From assembly GCA_016234495.1 (NCBI GenBank), contig JACRBI010000024.1, positions 62,001 to 126,000 on the forward strand: 64,000 nt of DNA, read 5' to 3'. Shown here piece by piece: positions 15,336 to 23,297 of the stretch. This DNA comes from Chloroflexota bacterium. Its GTDB lineage: Bacteria; Chloroflexota; Anaerolineae; Anaerolineales; Villigracilaceae. The position numbers and the translations under genes were made by a program. The notes below the pieces were generated by a model that was not told where the DNA came from, searched no databases, and worked only from the letters and a program-made list of their open reading frames with translations. Every line of letters begins with the position of its first letter. Position 1 is the first letter of the stretch.

Positions 15336-15419
15336 TGCCGAAGGAGGGAATCGAACCCTCATTCCCGTTGGGAACACGATTTTGAGTCGTGCGCGTCTGC
15401 CTATTCCGCCACTCCGGCA
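15336..15419 (-). tRNA. tRNA-Leu, anticodon CAA
   Basis: This 84-base class II tRNA has a 7-bp acceptor stem (TGCCGGA with TTCGGCA, one G-U pair). The anticodon arm CACGA/TCGTG holds the loop CTCAAAA, so the anticodon is CAA, reading UUG. A long variable arm (TTCCCAACGGGAA) and a standard T loop (TTCGATT) are present. CCA is not encoded. A sigma-70-like promoter lies upstream at 15449-15478. Confidence 0.93.
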
Positions 15420-15448
15420 TATCCATTTGAGCGTGTCAAGCGCCCGCT

Positions 15449-15478
15449 AGTATAACAAACTCTCACTGATAAGGTCAA
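15449..15478 (-). promoter_or_regulatory. promoter of tRNA-Leu
   Basis: On the minus strand TTGACC (15478-15473) and TATACT (15454-15449) are separated by 18 bases. Predicted transcription start is near 15442, about 23 bases before the mature tRNA 5' end. The site abuts the divergent ychF start codon at 15481. Confidence 0.65.
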
Positions 15479-15480
15479 GC

Positions 15481-16545
15481 ATGAAACTAGGAATCATAGG
15501 TTTACCCCAATCTGGAAAAACTACAATTTACAACGCACTGACTCGCGGCAACACCCCCACCACCGCCAGCGCAGGCCGCATCGAAGTTCACACAGCAGTT
15601 GTGGATGTCCCCGACCCGCGCGTGACCAAACTCTCGGGCATGTTCAACCCGAGGAAGACCATCTACACCAAGGTGACATACGCGGACATTGCCGGACTGG
15701 AGGCTGGCTCTGCTAAAAGTGGCATTTCCGGGCAGCTGTTGAATCAACTTAACCAAATGGAAGGGTTGATTCTGGTGGTGCGCGGTTTCACCGACGAAAA
15801 CGTCATGCACCCCACCGGCAGCGTTGACCCGCTGCGCGATGCCGATAACATGCTGACGGAACTTCTTCTCAACGATTTGATTGCCGTTGAAAGAAAGCTT
15901 GAAAAGTTAACCGATGAGCGCAAAAAAGGCGGCACAGACAAAACCCTCAACGCGCGCCAGACAGAGTTATTTGAAAAGCTCCACAAAACACTTTCAGATA
16001 ACAAGCCGTTACGCAGCATGGAATTCACACATGACGAACAAAGGGAACTGGCAAGCTACGGCTTGCTCACCCGCAAACCCATCCTGACCGTATTCAACAT
16101 GGGCGAGGGACAAACCGCGCCGGACGTGGAAGGCAAACTCGACCATCCTTCTGTGGCGCTGATGGGCAAGCTTGAAATGGAAATTGCACAACTCAGCGCG
16201 GAGGATGCCGCTGTCTTTATGGAAGAATACGGCATCAAGGAGTTAAGCCTGAGCCGCATGATCAATCTTTCGTACGACCTGCTTCAAGTGCAAACCTTCT
16301 TCACAGTCGGCGAAGACGAAGTGCGCGCATGGACAACCCGCCGCGGCGCAACTGCGCAGGAATCCGCTGCGGAGATTCACACCGACCTGCAGCGCGGATT
16401 TGTCCGGGCGGAGGTAGTTGCCTACGAAGACTTGATCAGCCTCGGGTCGATGAATGAGGCGAAGGCCAAAGGCAAGTTAAGACTCGAAGGCAAGGAATAT
16501 CCGGTTAAGGATGGCGACATCATGCACATCCGATCCAGTTTATAA
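15481..16545 (+). CDS. ychF: YchF/OLA1-type ribosome-associated ATPase
   Basis: The 354-residue product has G1 GLPQSGKT (about 7-14) and a G3-like DIAGL. The G4 position reads F-N-M-G-E in place of the usual GTPase N-K-x-D; this change is typical of YchF, which prefers ATP. A helical coiled insertion (about 125-200) and a C-terminal TGS domain (about 265-352, ending YPVKDGDIMHIRSSL) complete the family layout. YchF binds ribosomes and affects stress responses and start-codon fidelity. The ATG directly follows the tRNA-Leu promoter region. pepF follows after 17 bases with its own AAGGAG, so the two are likely co-transcribed. Confidence 0.93.
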   Translation: MKLGIIGLPQSGKTTIYNALTRGNTPTTASAGRIEVHTAVVDVPDPRVTKLSGMFNPRKTIYTKVTYADIAGLEAGSAKSGISGQLLNQLNQMEGLILVVRGFTDENVMHPTGSVDPLRDADNMLTELLLNDLIAVERKLEKLTDERKKGGTDKTLNARQTELFEKLHKTLSDNKPLRSMEFTHDEQRELASYGLLTRKPILTVFNMGEGQTAPDVEGKLDHPSVALMGKLEMEIAQLSAEDAAVFMEEYGIKELSLSRMINLSYDLLQVQTFFTVGEDEVRAWTTRRGATAQESAAEIHTDLQRGFVRAEVVAYEDLISLGSMNEAKAKGKLRLEGKEYPVKDGDIMHIRSSL

Positions 16546-16562
16546 AATAAAAGGAGACTCTC

Positions 16563-18416
16563 ATGTCATACAAGATTTCAAAATGGAGCCTTGCTCCGCT
16601 TTTTCCGGGTTACGAAAGCGCCGAACTTCAAAGCGCATTTGACATGATCGAAGAACAGGTCACTTCGTTCGAAGGCTTGCGAAACAAACTCAACCCGGAT
16701 ATGCCCGCCGATCAATTTGTGGATGTGATGCGTGCCAGCGAAGAGACCGCGCGCGTGGCAACCAAGATGTATTCGTTTGCAGGTTTATCCTTCACGGCAG
16801 ACACACAGGATCAGAAGGCACAGTCCCTGCAAAACCGCGTTCTGCAATTTTTAGCGGAAGTGGAAAACCGCACGCTCTTCTTCAGCCTGTGGTGGAAGGA
16901 ACTCGATGGCGATAACGCCAAACGCCTGCTGGATGCTTCGGGCGGTTATCGCTATTACCTTGAAGCCATGCGTTTATACAAGCCGCACACCCTGAGTGAA
17001 GCGGAAGAGAAGATTCTCAATATCAAAAATGTGACTGGCTCCAACGCGCTGGTCAATTTGTATGACTCGATCACAAACCGCTATATTTTTAAAATGAAGG
17101 TCAGCGGCAAAGAGAAGGAAATGACTTCGGCCGAGTTATTTTCATACCGCTACAGCACAGACCCGAAAGTCCGCGAGGAAAGTTACAAGGCGCAATTCAA
17201 AGTGCTATCGAATGACGGTCCGATCCTTGGGCAGATGTACCAGACCCGCCTGCGCGACTGGCACAATGAGAATGTCAATTTACGCAAATTCAGCAGTCCG
17301 ATCGCGGCGCGGAATTTAAGCAACGATATTCCCGATGAAGCCGTGGATGCCTTGCTGGGTGTGGCGCGCAAGAATGTCAATATCTTCCAGCGCTACTTCA
17401 ACATGAAGGCCAAACATATTGGCATGAAGAAGCTTCGCCGCTATGACATTTACGCGCCCGTGGCCCGCGCAAAGAAGACCTATTCATTTGATGAAGCGGT
17501 CAATATGGTGTTGGATGCGTTCAATGGCTTTGAGCCGAAGGTTGCGGATCTGGCGAAGCGTGTCTTTGACGAGAGCCGCATTGACAGCGAAATTCGCAAA
17601 GGGAAGGATGGCGGCGCGTTCTGTTGGTCTGTCGTGCCGGAGATGACTCCGTGGGTGCTGGTCAACTATCAGGGCACGGGACGCGAGGTGGCGACTCTGG
17701 CTCACGAGTTGGGACATGCGATCCACGCCATGCTTGCGTCGCATCACAATACTTTCACATTCCATTCATCCCTGCCGCTGGCAGAGACAGCCTCCACGTT
17801 TGCTGAGATGGTGTTGATCGACAAACTGCTCACGGAAGAGAAGGATGACTCTGTGCGCCGCGATATTCTCTTCAAGCAAATGGATGATGCGTACGCAACC
17901 ATTATGCGTCAATCTTATTTTGCCTTGTTCGAGAAGCAGGCGCATGAGATGGTGCAGAAGAACGCTTCTGCCGATGATCTCGCGGCTGCGTATCTCGAAA
18001 ACCTGAAAGAGCAGTTCGGTGACTCACTTGAGTTGAGCGATGAATTCAAATGGGAGTGGGTGGGCATTCCGCATATTTATCACACGCCGTTCTATGTGTA
18101 CGCCTATGCCTTCGGTCAACTGTTGGTGCTGGCGCTGTATCAGCAATTCAAAGCGGAAGGCGAATCGTTCAAGCCGAAGTATCTCAGAATCCTCTCGGCG
18201 GGCGGGTCTGAAGCGCCAGAGAAAATTTTGAGCGAAGCCGGCATCAACATCCGCGACCCGAAATTCTGGCAGGGTGGCTTTGATGTACTCGATAAACTGG
18301 TGAGTGAGCTGGAGAAGCTGCCCGCCGGGAAAAAGTCAAAGACCAAAGCTAAAAAGGTGAGCGCGAGAAAAACTGTCAAGCCGAAGCCTGCCAAACGAAA
18401 GACCAAAAAGAAGTAA
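16563..18416 (+). CDS. pepF: oligoendopeptidase F (M3 family zinc peptidase)
   Basis: This 617-residue cytosolic metallopeptidase cleaves short oligopeptides. The zinc motif HELGH is at about residues 381-385 and the third ligand glutamate lies in AETASTFAEMVL about 28 residues later. The C-terminal aromatic strand HIYHTPFYVYAYAFG is typical of PepF. The length matches the M3B family except for a roughly 30-residue C-terminal tail made almost entirely of Lys, Ala, Thr and Pro (K-S-K-T-K-A-K-K...K-T-K-K-K). That tail has no counterpart in typical members and looks like a nucleic-acid- or ribosome-binding extension. AAGGAG lies upstream of the ATG. Confidence 0.92.
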   Translation: MSYKISKWSLAPLFPGYESAELQSAFDMIEEQVTSFEGLRNKLNPDMPADQFVDVMRASEETARVATKMYSFAGLSFTADTQDQKAQSLQNRVLQFLAEVENRTLFFSLWWKELDGDNAKRLLDASGGYRYYLEAMRLYKPHTLSEAEEKILNIKNVTGSNALVNLYDSITNRYIFKMKVSGKEKEMTSAELFSYRYSTDPKVREESYKAQFKVLSNDGPILGQMYQTRLRDWHNENVNLRKFSSPIAARNLSNDIPDEAVDALLGVARKNVNIFQRYFNMKAKHIGMKKLRRYDIYAPVARAKKTYSFDEAVNMVLDAFNGFEPKVADLAKRVFDESRIDSEIRKGKDGGAFCWSVVPEMTPWVLVNYQGTGREVATLAHELGHAIHAMLASHHNTFTFHSSLPLAETASTFAEMVLIDKLLTEEKDDSVRRDILFKQMDDAYATIMRQSYFALFEKQAHEMVQKNASADDLAAAYLENLKEQFGDSLELSDEFKWEWVGIPHIYHTPFYVYAYAFGQLLVLALYQQFKAEGESFKPKYLRILSAGGSEAPEKILSEAGINIRDPKFWQGGFDVLDKLVSELEKLPAGKKSKTKAKKVSARKTVKPKPAKRKTKKK

Positions 18417-18425
18417 ATAAAATCT

Positions 18426-18454
18426 GAAGCCCATCTCAAATCAAGATGGGCTTC
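18426..18454 (+). terminator. hairpin after pepF
   Basis: GAAGCCCATCT (18426-18436) and AGATGGGCTTC (18444-18454) pair perfectly over 11 bp with a 7-base loop, 10 bases after the pepF stop. No clean T run follows, so termination may be partial or factor-assisted. Confidence 0.55.
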
Positions 18455-18493
18455 TCCATCTTCACGATCCGTCAATGAACGCAATTCATCCTT

Positions 18494-18502
18494 TGGTATA
18501 AT
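18494..18502 (+). promoter_or_regulatory. extended -10 promoter of tRNA-Arg
   Basis: TGGTATAAT matches the extended -10 pattern TGnTATAAT, with the hexamer at 18497-18502. It lies 10 bases before the mature tRNA start, so transcription would begin within a few bases of it. No convincing -35 element is visible. Confidence 0.55.
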
Positions 18503-18512
18503 CCGACCGTCA

Positions 18513-18584
18513 GCCCCGATAGTTCAATGGATAGAACAAAGCACTCCTAAGGCTTAGATGTAGGTCCGATTCCTACTCGGGGCA
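18513..18584 (+). tRNA. tRNA-Arg, anticodon CCT, with unusual T loop
   Basis: The 72-base cloverleaf has acceptor GCCCCGA/TCGGGGC, D stem GTTC/GAAC, anticodon loop CTCCTAA (anticodon CCT, reading AGG), T stem GTAGG/CCTAC and discriminator A. Two features are odd. The T loop reads TCCGATT, so the almost universal T55 (pseudouridine) is C. The anticodon stem AAGCA/GGCTT has an A-G mismatch at its base. All other paired regions are sound, so I call it a tRNA but note possible reduced function or a base-call error. CCA is not encoded. Confidence 0.82.
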
Positions 18585-18667
18585 CAAACTTCCCCCCTCG
18601 TTAAACATTAACCAAATTCTTATTTTTCACCCTTGCGCTGTTTTTAACGTTGTAGTAATATTGCACT

Positions 18668-18708
18668 TGATGACCGCTAGGGTGCCCCCCTCACCCTGGC
18701 GGTCATCA
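18668..18708. terminator. strong 17-bp hairpin between convergent tRNA-Arg and lipB
   Basis: TGATGACCGCTAGGGTG (18668-18684) pairs with CACCCTGGCGGTCATCA (18692-18708) with a single G-U wobble and a CCCCCCT loop. TTTAATTT follows on the plus strand. It can terminate transcripts from both sides. The stretch between the tRNA and this hairpin (18585-18667) shows no gene. Confidence 0.75.
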
Positions 18709-18718
18709 TTTAATTTAC

Positions 18719-19408
18719 TCAACAATCTGGGGTGATTGATAGATACCCGTCTCCGAAGAATTCAGGAAGCGCAATAATTACGGCTTGTTTGACCTCAGCC
18801 ATCGAAGGAGGCGGATCACGTAACTCTGCCAGCGATGTGACAGGCTCCGAAAGCCCGCAGGCAATGATCCCCTCCCAATATTCCATTTTCGGATTTACAT
18901 TCAACGCAAAGCCATGACGAGTGACTCCATGCACATCCACCTTGACGCCGATGGCTGCGATCTTGGACTGCTGAACCCAAACACCGGTCAAACCTGACCG
19001 TTGGCCTGATTCAACACCCAGCCGACTCAGCGCCGCTATGAGCGTCTCCTCCAACCTGCGGACATAGCCAACGTAATCAGACCTGACAGGCCCTGCCGAT
19101 GACTTGTCACGTCTTAATGGCATCAATGGCAACAGCGGATACCCCACCAACTGCCCGGGGCCATGATAAGTCACATCACCGCCGCGATCCACCCAGTGGA
19201 TGGAAATCCCTTTTTGCTTTAATTGTTCTTCACTCCAAAGCAGATTTTCGGCGTGACCTTTTCTTCCAAATGTGTAAACGTGGGGGTGCTCAAGCAAAAG
19301 CAAGGTCGGCGGACGTTTTCCCTCTGCGATCTCCGCCGCGTATTCGTCCTGCAATTTCCAGGCAGTTTCGTATTCGATTAAGCCAAGGTCGATTACATCA
19401 AGATTCAT
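18719..19408 (-). CDS. lipB: octanoyl-[acyl-carrier-protein]:protein octanoyltransferase
   Basis: LipB moves octanoyl groups from acyl carrier protein to lipoyl domains, the first step of lipoate assembly. Family motifs are present: RGGDVTYHGPGQLVGYP, the catalytic lysine region KIAAIGVKV, HGFALNV, and the catalytic cysteine in IIACGL. The start is set at the ATG at 19408 (MNLDVIDLG..., 229 residues). An in-frame ATG at 19456 would add 16 residues encoded by a palindromic repeat (19422-19450) and is not credible. lipA is not adjacent. The gene follows the DprE1-like gene on the same strand. Confidence 0.92.
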   Translation of the reverse strand: MNLDVIDLGLIEYETAWKLQDEYAAEIAEGKRPPTLLLLEHPHVYTFGRKGHAENLLWSEEQLKQKGISIHWVDRGGDVTYHGPGQLVGYPLLPLMPLRRDKSSAGPVRSDYVGYVRRLEETLIAALSRLGVESGQRSGLTGVWVQQSKIAAIGVKVDVHGVTRHGFALNVNPKMEYWEGIIACGLSEPVTSLAELRDPPPSMAEVKQAVIIALPEFFGDGYLSITPDC

Positions 19409-19421
19409 ATCATTAATACCT

Positions 19422-19450
19422 GTAGGGGCGACCCAATGGGTCGCCCCTAC
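19422..19450. repeat. palindromic repeat, GTAGGGGCGACCC family
   Basis: GTAGGGGCGACCCA (19422-19435) and TGGGTCGCCCCTAC (19437-19450) form a perfect 14-bp inverted repeat around one base. The same 13-base arm recurs at 27801-27813 and 27848-27860. It lies between lipB and the DprE1-like gene. Confidence 0.85.
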
Positions 19451-19455
19451 GAGCA

Positions 19456-20850
19456 TTATCCAAAAAGCCTGCGATACAGATCCGATTCCAGCAGGCCATT
19501 CGGGTCGGTGCGTTTTTTCAGCTTCTTGAATTTGGCAATGGTCTCTTCACCATAAAACCTTTTTACAGTTTCAGAAGTGGTTTCGCTGTTCTTGGCGAAG
19601 TAAAACCTTCCGCCAGCCTGCAACACGATGCGGTCAAACTCCTGCAACATGCCATGCAATTTTGCGCGGTTGTTATTCGTGACCTTAAAATCCATCGCGA
19701 GCGAGAAGCCGTCCACTGCGTGAGTCAATAAAAATTTGTCGGGGCGGTGACGTTTGGTCACGCCGAGATAGGCTGGCAGGCCATATTTTTGTGAGAGTTT
19801 GAGCATCTCAGCCCATGCGGATTCGGCAGTCTCTGTTGGAATAAAGGATTGATATTGGATTAATCCGCCACGGCCATAGGAAAATTCCCAATCGGGGACG
19901 TAGTCCAGCAAAAAATGAAAAGCCGCGTGAGGTTGGCGGAAGGTGTGCCTGCGCAGGGACGCAACATATTTGGCGGTATTAATGCCCCATGTGCCAAAAT
20001 TATTCATGAAGGGTGACATGAAATAATGCAGCATCGACTTTGGAAAGACTCCAAAAATCCGCGGCGGCAAAATTTGATTCTCGATTTGCATCGTCTCTCG
20101 CGGATTTGGGTCTTCGCCTTCGTGCAGGTAGCGCGCCGCATGGATCTGTCCGCGGCCGAGGGATTTTCCGCCTGCGATGCAATCCATCCAGCCGACGATG
20201 TAATCGTGGTTGGGCGCGCCGTCGAGCAGGCTGGAGAGCTGTCCGTGTAGATTCTGTACCGGGAAGGCGTCCACAGTCAAAAGTCCAGAGTGGATGCGCT
20301 TCATTTGCATGGTGATGGAGGTGAAGATTCCCAGCATTCCCAGTCCGCTGATCATGGCATGAAATAAATCCGCATTCTTTTTTGGCGTGCAGGTGATCTC
20401 TGCGCCGGTCGGCAAAATGGCGCTGAACTCAACCACATGCTCGCCGATGGTTCCCATTTTGAAATTATTTTTACCGTGGATGTTCGCGCTCAGGCAGCCG
20501 CCCAGGGTTGTCTTCATCGTGCCTGAAACGACGGGAGGCCACCAGCCGTCAGGCTCAACCTTTTGCCAGACCTGCTCAAGCGTGGCGCCGGACTGAGCGG
20601 TAATGAGGCCGGTGGATTTATCCCAATTTGTGATGGCGTTCATGCCGCGCATGTCTAACACGATTCCGCCGCCGGAAAGCGCGGCGTCGTTGTAACTGCG
20701 GCCCGCCCCGCGCGCTGTGACGGTCAACCCTGTTTTTTTTGCGAGTTGAAAAGCCGAATATATTTCCCCGTTATTGGCGGGCTTGATGAGATAAGCGGGC
20801 GCTCTGAGTGAGTGACCGAAGTTTTCAAGTTGGGTGAAGTTTTTTTGCAT
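19456..20850 (-). CDS. DprE1-like FAD-dependent oxidase
   Basis: This 464-residue protein has an N-terminal FAD-binding PCMH domain (VTARGAGRSYNDAALS; GGCLSANIHGKNN) and a C-terminal oxidase domain. FYFAKNSETTSETVKRF and the end TDPNGLLESDLYRRL closely follow mycobacterial DprE1, which oxidises decaprenylphosphoryl-ribose on the way to decaprenylphosphoryl-arabinose. The DprE1 active-site lysine region (Y-x-A-K) is retained. The position of the benzothiazinone-target cysteine (G-W-N-I-C-V-D-F in mycobacteria) reads G-F-S-L-A-M-D-F, so Cys is replaced by Ala. An SDR gene lies immediately upstream on the same strand, reproducing the dprE1-dprE2 pairing. The polyprenyl-sugar substrate is inferred. 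Confidence 0.82.
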   Translation of the reverse strand: MQKNFTQLENFGHSLRAPAYLIKPANNGEIYSAFQLAKKTGLTVTARGAGRSYNDAALSGGGIVLDMRGMNAITNWDKSTGLITAQSGATLEQVWQKVEPDGWWPPVVSGTMKTTLGGCLSANIHGKNNFKMGTIGEHVVEFSAILPTGAEITCTPKKNADLFHAMISGLGMLGIFTSITMQMKRIHSGLLTVDAFPVQNLHGQLSSLLDGAPNHDYIVGWMDCIAGGKSLGRGQIHAARYLHEGEDPNPRETMQIENQILPPRIFGVFPKSMLHYFMSPFMNNFGTWGINTAKYVASLRRHTFRQPHAAFHFLLDYVPDWEFSYGRGGLIQYQSFIPTETAESAWAEMLKLSQKYGLPAYLGVTKRHRPDKFLLTHAVDGFSLAMDFKVTNNNRAKLHGMLQEFDRIVLQAGGRFYFAKNSETTSETVKRFYGEETIAKFKKLKKRTDPNGLLESDLYRRLFG

Positions 20851-20859
20851 GAAAAGCGA

Positions 20860-20884
20860 GTTGAAAGTTGGAAAGTTGCAGGTT
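20860..20884. repeat. GTTGAAAGTTGG word repeat at the DprE2-like / DprE1-like junction
   Basis: Near-tandem words (GTTGAAAGTTG followed by GAAAGTTGCAGGTT) fill the gap between the two genes. The same vocabulary recurs inside the nucleotidyltransferase gene at 43482-43540, where TTTGAAAG and TTGCAGGTT appear together. Confidence 0.55.
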
Positions 20885-21671
20885 AAAAAGACATGCGACG
20901 GAAAATGACCGAGGGGATGTGCTGGATGATCAGCATGATCCAGCGCCAGAGGGGTGCGGTGTACACCAGTTGTTTGCGCCTGAGCATGGCTTTGTAAATA
21001 TCATCCGCGGCTTTTTCCGGGGTGATGGCAAAGGGCGTGGCTCCCTGTGCGGCTTTGAGCATGTCTGTTTTTACGAAGCCCGGCTTGACGGTCAACACGT
21101 TCACGCCGTGACGGGTGAGCCGGTTGCGGAGCGCCTCAAGATAGGTGCTGAGCGCGGCTTTGGATGTGTTGTAGCCGGGGTTGCCGATACGTCCACGGTC
21201 GCCGGCGACGGAGGAGATGCCGACGATCTGGCCTGTTTTTGCGCTCTGGAACATTTCGGCTGCGGGAGTGAGCCATGCCATCGCGCCGATTAGATTCACC
21301 TCGATCATTTTACGGTCATCTTCGAAGCTGTAGCTGGTGAGGCCAGGCGGGAAATTCACGCCTGCCATGTAAACGACAAGGTCCAGCCCGCCGAGGTCGG
21401 CAACGACTCTGGTCAGCAGGGCGGGAACTTCATCGTAATTCGTAACATCGTGGATGTATGCCAGCGCGCGAGTCTCGTTTGCAAACGAATTGACCTCGGC
21501 GCACAGCGCGTCGAGTTTGTCTTTTCGGCGTGAGAGCAGCGCCAGGGTATATCCTTCTTTTGCGAGTTTGTGGGCAAGGGCGGCGCCTATCCCATCTGAT
21601 GCGCCGATGATGATTCCCCGTCGGCGTGGATTCAACGGTGTTGCCTGGGCAGGCCTGGGTGAGTCTGACAC
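20883..21671 (-). CDS. short-chain dehydrogenase/reductase, DprE2-like partner
   Basis: This 262-residue classical SDR has the cofactor motif GIIIGASDGIGAALAH (T-G-x3-G-x-G type with G-A-S in place of T-G) and the catalytic Ser in G-I-S-S-V-A-G-D. The YNTSK motif supplies Tyr and Lys. About 18 residues precede the fold. A C-terminal hydrophobic, basic end (LWRWIMLIIQHIPSVIFRRM) suggests membrane association, as for DprE2. Position directly before the DprE1-like gene supports a role as the reductase that completes a two-step epimerisation of a polyprenyl-phosphate sugar. A general SDR role cannot be excluded. Confidence 0.8.
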   Translation of the reverse strand: MSDSPRPAQATPLNPRRRGIIIGASDGIGAALAHKLAKEGYTLALLSRRKDKLDALCAEVNSFANETRALAYIHDVTNYDEVPALLTRVVADLGGLDLVVYMAGVNFPPGLTSYSFEDDRKMIEVNLIGAMAWLTPAAEMFQSAKTGQIVGISSVAGDRGRIGNPGYNTSKAALSTYLEALRNRLTRHGVNVLTVKPGFVKTDMLKAAQGATPFAITPEKAADDIYKAMLRRKQLVYTAPLWRWIMLIIQHIPSVIFRRMSF

Positions 21672-21790
21672 GGAAACCTCTTTAAGATGATATTTTTCAT
21701 TCTAACACAGTATAATTGCGGCATTAAAATGCCATTCGTCTAAAGAGCAAGATAAGTCGTTATCATCGGGAAACATGGCAAAAGGACAAA

Positions 21791-23053
21791 ATGAACGTTA
21801 AAGACCAATCGCGGGCGGGGATATTCTTACGTGCATGGGAAGCCATCGAGAAAGACAACACCGTCCCTCTTGAAGAAAGAGAGGGGATCTTAAAATTGAT
21901 CAAGGTGCTGGCTGAGGCGGCTGAGACATCCTCGCCGACTCACGAACATGATGATGAGGTCAAGACCATCACGCAAAAAATCATATCCAGGCACGCCTTG
22001 ATGACATTGGTAAAGCAGCAGGCGGGTGAACTCGACGCGCTAAAAAGCCTCAGCCTAAACCTGACATCCAGCCTTGACCTTCAAACTGTGCTGGATGCAG
22101 TTGTGACCGAAGCCATGAGGCTCGTGAAAAATGCGCGCGCGGCTCACATCTTTTTGTATTCAAATGCAAAACTGGAATTCGGCTCTTCGTTAAAATCTGA
22201 CGGCATAAGAAATAAACCGCTCGGCATGCCTCGAGCAGAGGGGCTGACAAACTCGGTAATAAAACACGGGGAGCAGATCATCATTGAAGACATCGCCAAC
22301 CACCCCCTTTATAAAAGCATCCCTTACGAATGGACGGGTTCCATCGTGGGCATCCCGCTTAAATTTAAGAACTCCATCGTCGGCGTGATGAACGTATCCC
22401 GGTCGGTGGTTGGACCTTTTTCGAAAGCTGACCTGCGCCTGATCAGCCTGCTGGCAGACCAGGCAGCAGTGGCGATCTACAACGCGAGTCTGCACAAACT
22501 GGTAACTGACCTTGCCAATACTGACAGTGTCACCGGCCTGCCAAACCGCCGCGCACTGGACGAACGCCTTCAAGATGAACTGCGCTATGCCAAGCAGGCA
22601 AACTCCATGTTCTCGGTCGTAATGATGGACCTTGACGGCTTCAAGAACGTCAACGATGTTTACGGCCACGCGGCTGGAGATGAGGTATTGCGCTCCCTCT
22701 TCAACTATCTTTCAGAGAACATGCGCACGACAGATTTCCTCGCCCGCTATGGCGGCGACGAGTTGACTCTCGTCATCCGCGATGCCGGTCTAGAGGCAGC
22801 GCAGACGGTTACAGTTAAGATCCTTGAGTTGATGAAGGAATACAAACTCCCCTTCACCACAGAAAAAAAAGTCCAACTGGGCATTTCAGCCGGCATTGCG
22901 GTTTTCCCCACCCATGCGCACTCGGCCGGCGACCTGGTGCGCGCGGCGGACATGGCTTTGTATCAGGCTAAGAAACACAAACGCGGGTCGTTCATCGTTG
23001 CCAATGGAGCAACAGGCCCGCTGAATCCGCTCATGCTCCCTTCGCAAGATTAA
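21791..23053 (+). CDS. GAF-GGDEF diguanylate cyclase
   Basis: This 420-residue cytoplasmic protein begins with about 75 helical residues. A GAF domain follows (about 85-235, S-S-L-D-L-Q-T-V-L-D-A-V, with V-G-I-P-L-K-F and V-G-V-M-N-V-S), then a GGDEF domain (about 240-405). The metal site MMDLDGFKNVNDVYGH is intact. The signature loop reads YGGDEL, so the usual final Phe is Leu; the catalytic Asp-Glu pair is kept and activity is likely. RTTD five residues before it is a canonical I-site for cyclic di-GMP feedback. No membrane segment is seen, so the GAF domain probably senses a small molecule inside the cell. Confidence 0.88.
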   Translation: MNVKDQSRAGIFLRAWEAIEKDNTVPLEEREGILKLIKVLAEAAETSSPTHEHDDEVKTITQKIISRHALMTLVKQQAGELDALKSLSLNLTSSLDLQTVLDAVVTEAMRLVKNARAAHIFLYSNAKLEFGSSLKSDGIRNKPLGMPRAEGLTNSVIKHGEQIIIEDIANHPLYKSIPYEWTGSIVGIPLKFKNSIVGVMNVSRSVVGPFSKADLRLISLLADQAAVAIYNASLHKLVTDLANTDSVTGLPNRRALDERLQDELRYAKQANSMFSVVMMDLDGFKNVNDVYGHAAGDEVLRSLFNYLSENMRTTDFLARYGGDELTLVIRDAGLEAAQTVTVKILELMKEYKLPFTTEKKVQLGISAGIAVFPTHAHSAGDLVRAADMALYQAKKHKRGSFIVANGATGPLNPLMLPSQD

Positions 23054-23071
23054 GAACTGGCTTTTTCTTAT

Positions 23072-23138
23072 CCACAGATTACACAGATTGTTCTTTTGAT
23101 CATTTCCTGAATCGGTGTTTATCTGCGTTCATCTGTGG
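23072..23138. repeat. inverted repeat, CCACAGAT/ATCTGTGG word
   Basis: CCACAGATTACACAGAT (from 23072) and ATCTGCGTTCATCTGTGG (to 23138) are imperfect inverted copies flanking an AT-rich centre. The stretch 23054-23297 between the GAF-GGDEF gene and the lipid kinase gene holds no gene; this element and a Shine-Dalgarno for the kinase are all that is visible. Confidence 0.6.
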
Positions 23139-23297
23139 TTGACCGTTCAATAAGAAACGGATCTAATTTGTGTAATGCCTGCACAACGCAGATGCGCAAA
23201 TTATTTTCCTGAAGGAAGTAATTATTCTGGTGACAGAGGGGAACCAAATTACAACACGCGGGGTTATAAGAATCAACTTCATTCTCAGGAGACTCCC

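Noticed and set aside
18585-18667. Possible small RNA between tRNA-Arg and the strong hairpin
   Set aside because: No promoter or conserved structure beyond the terminator hairpin is visible; it is most simply the tRNA trailer.
19409-19456. N-terminal extension of LipB beginning MLVGATHWVAPTG
   Set aside because: These residues are the translation of the palindromic repeat 19422-19450; the LipB family starts near the ATG at 19408.
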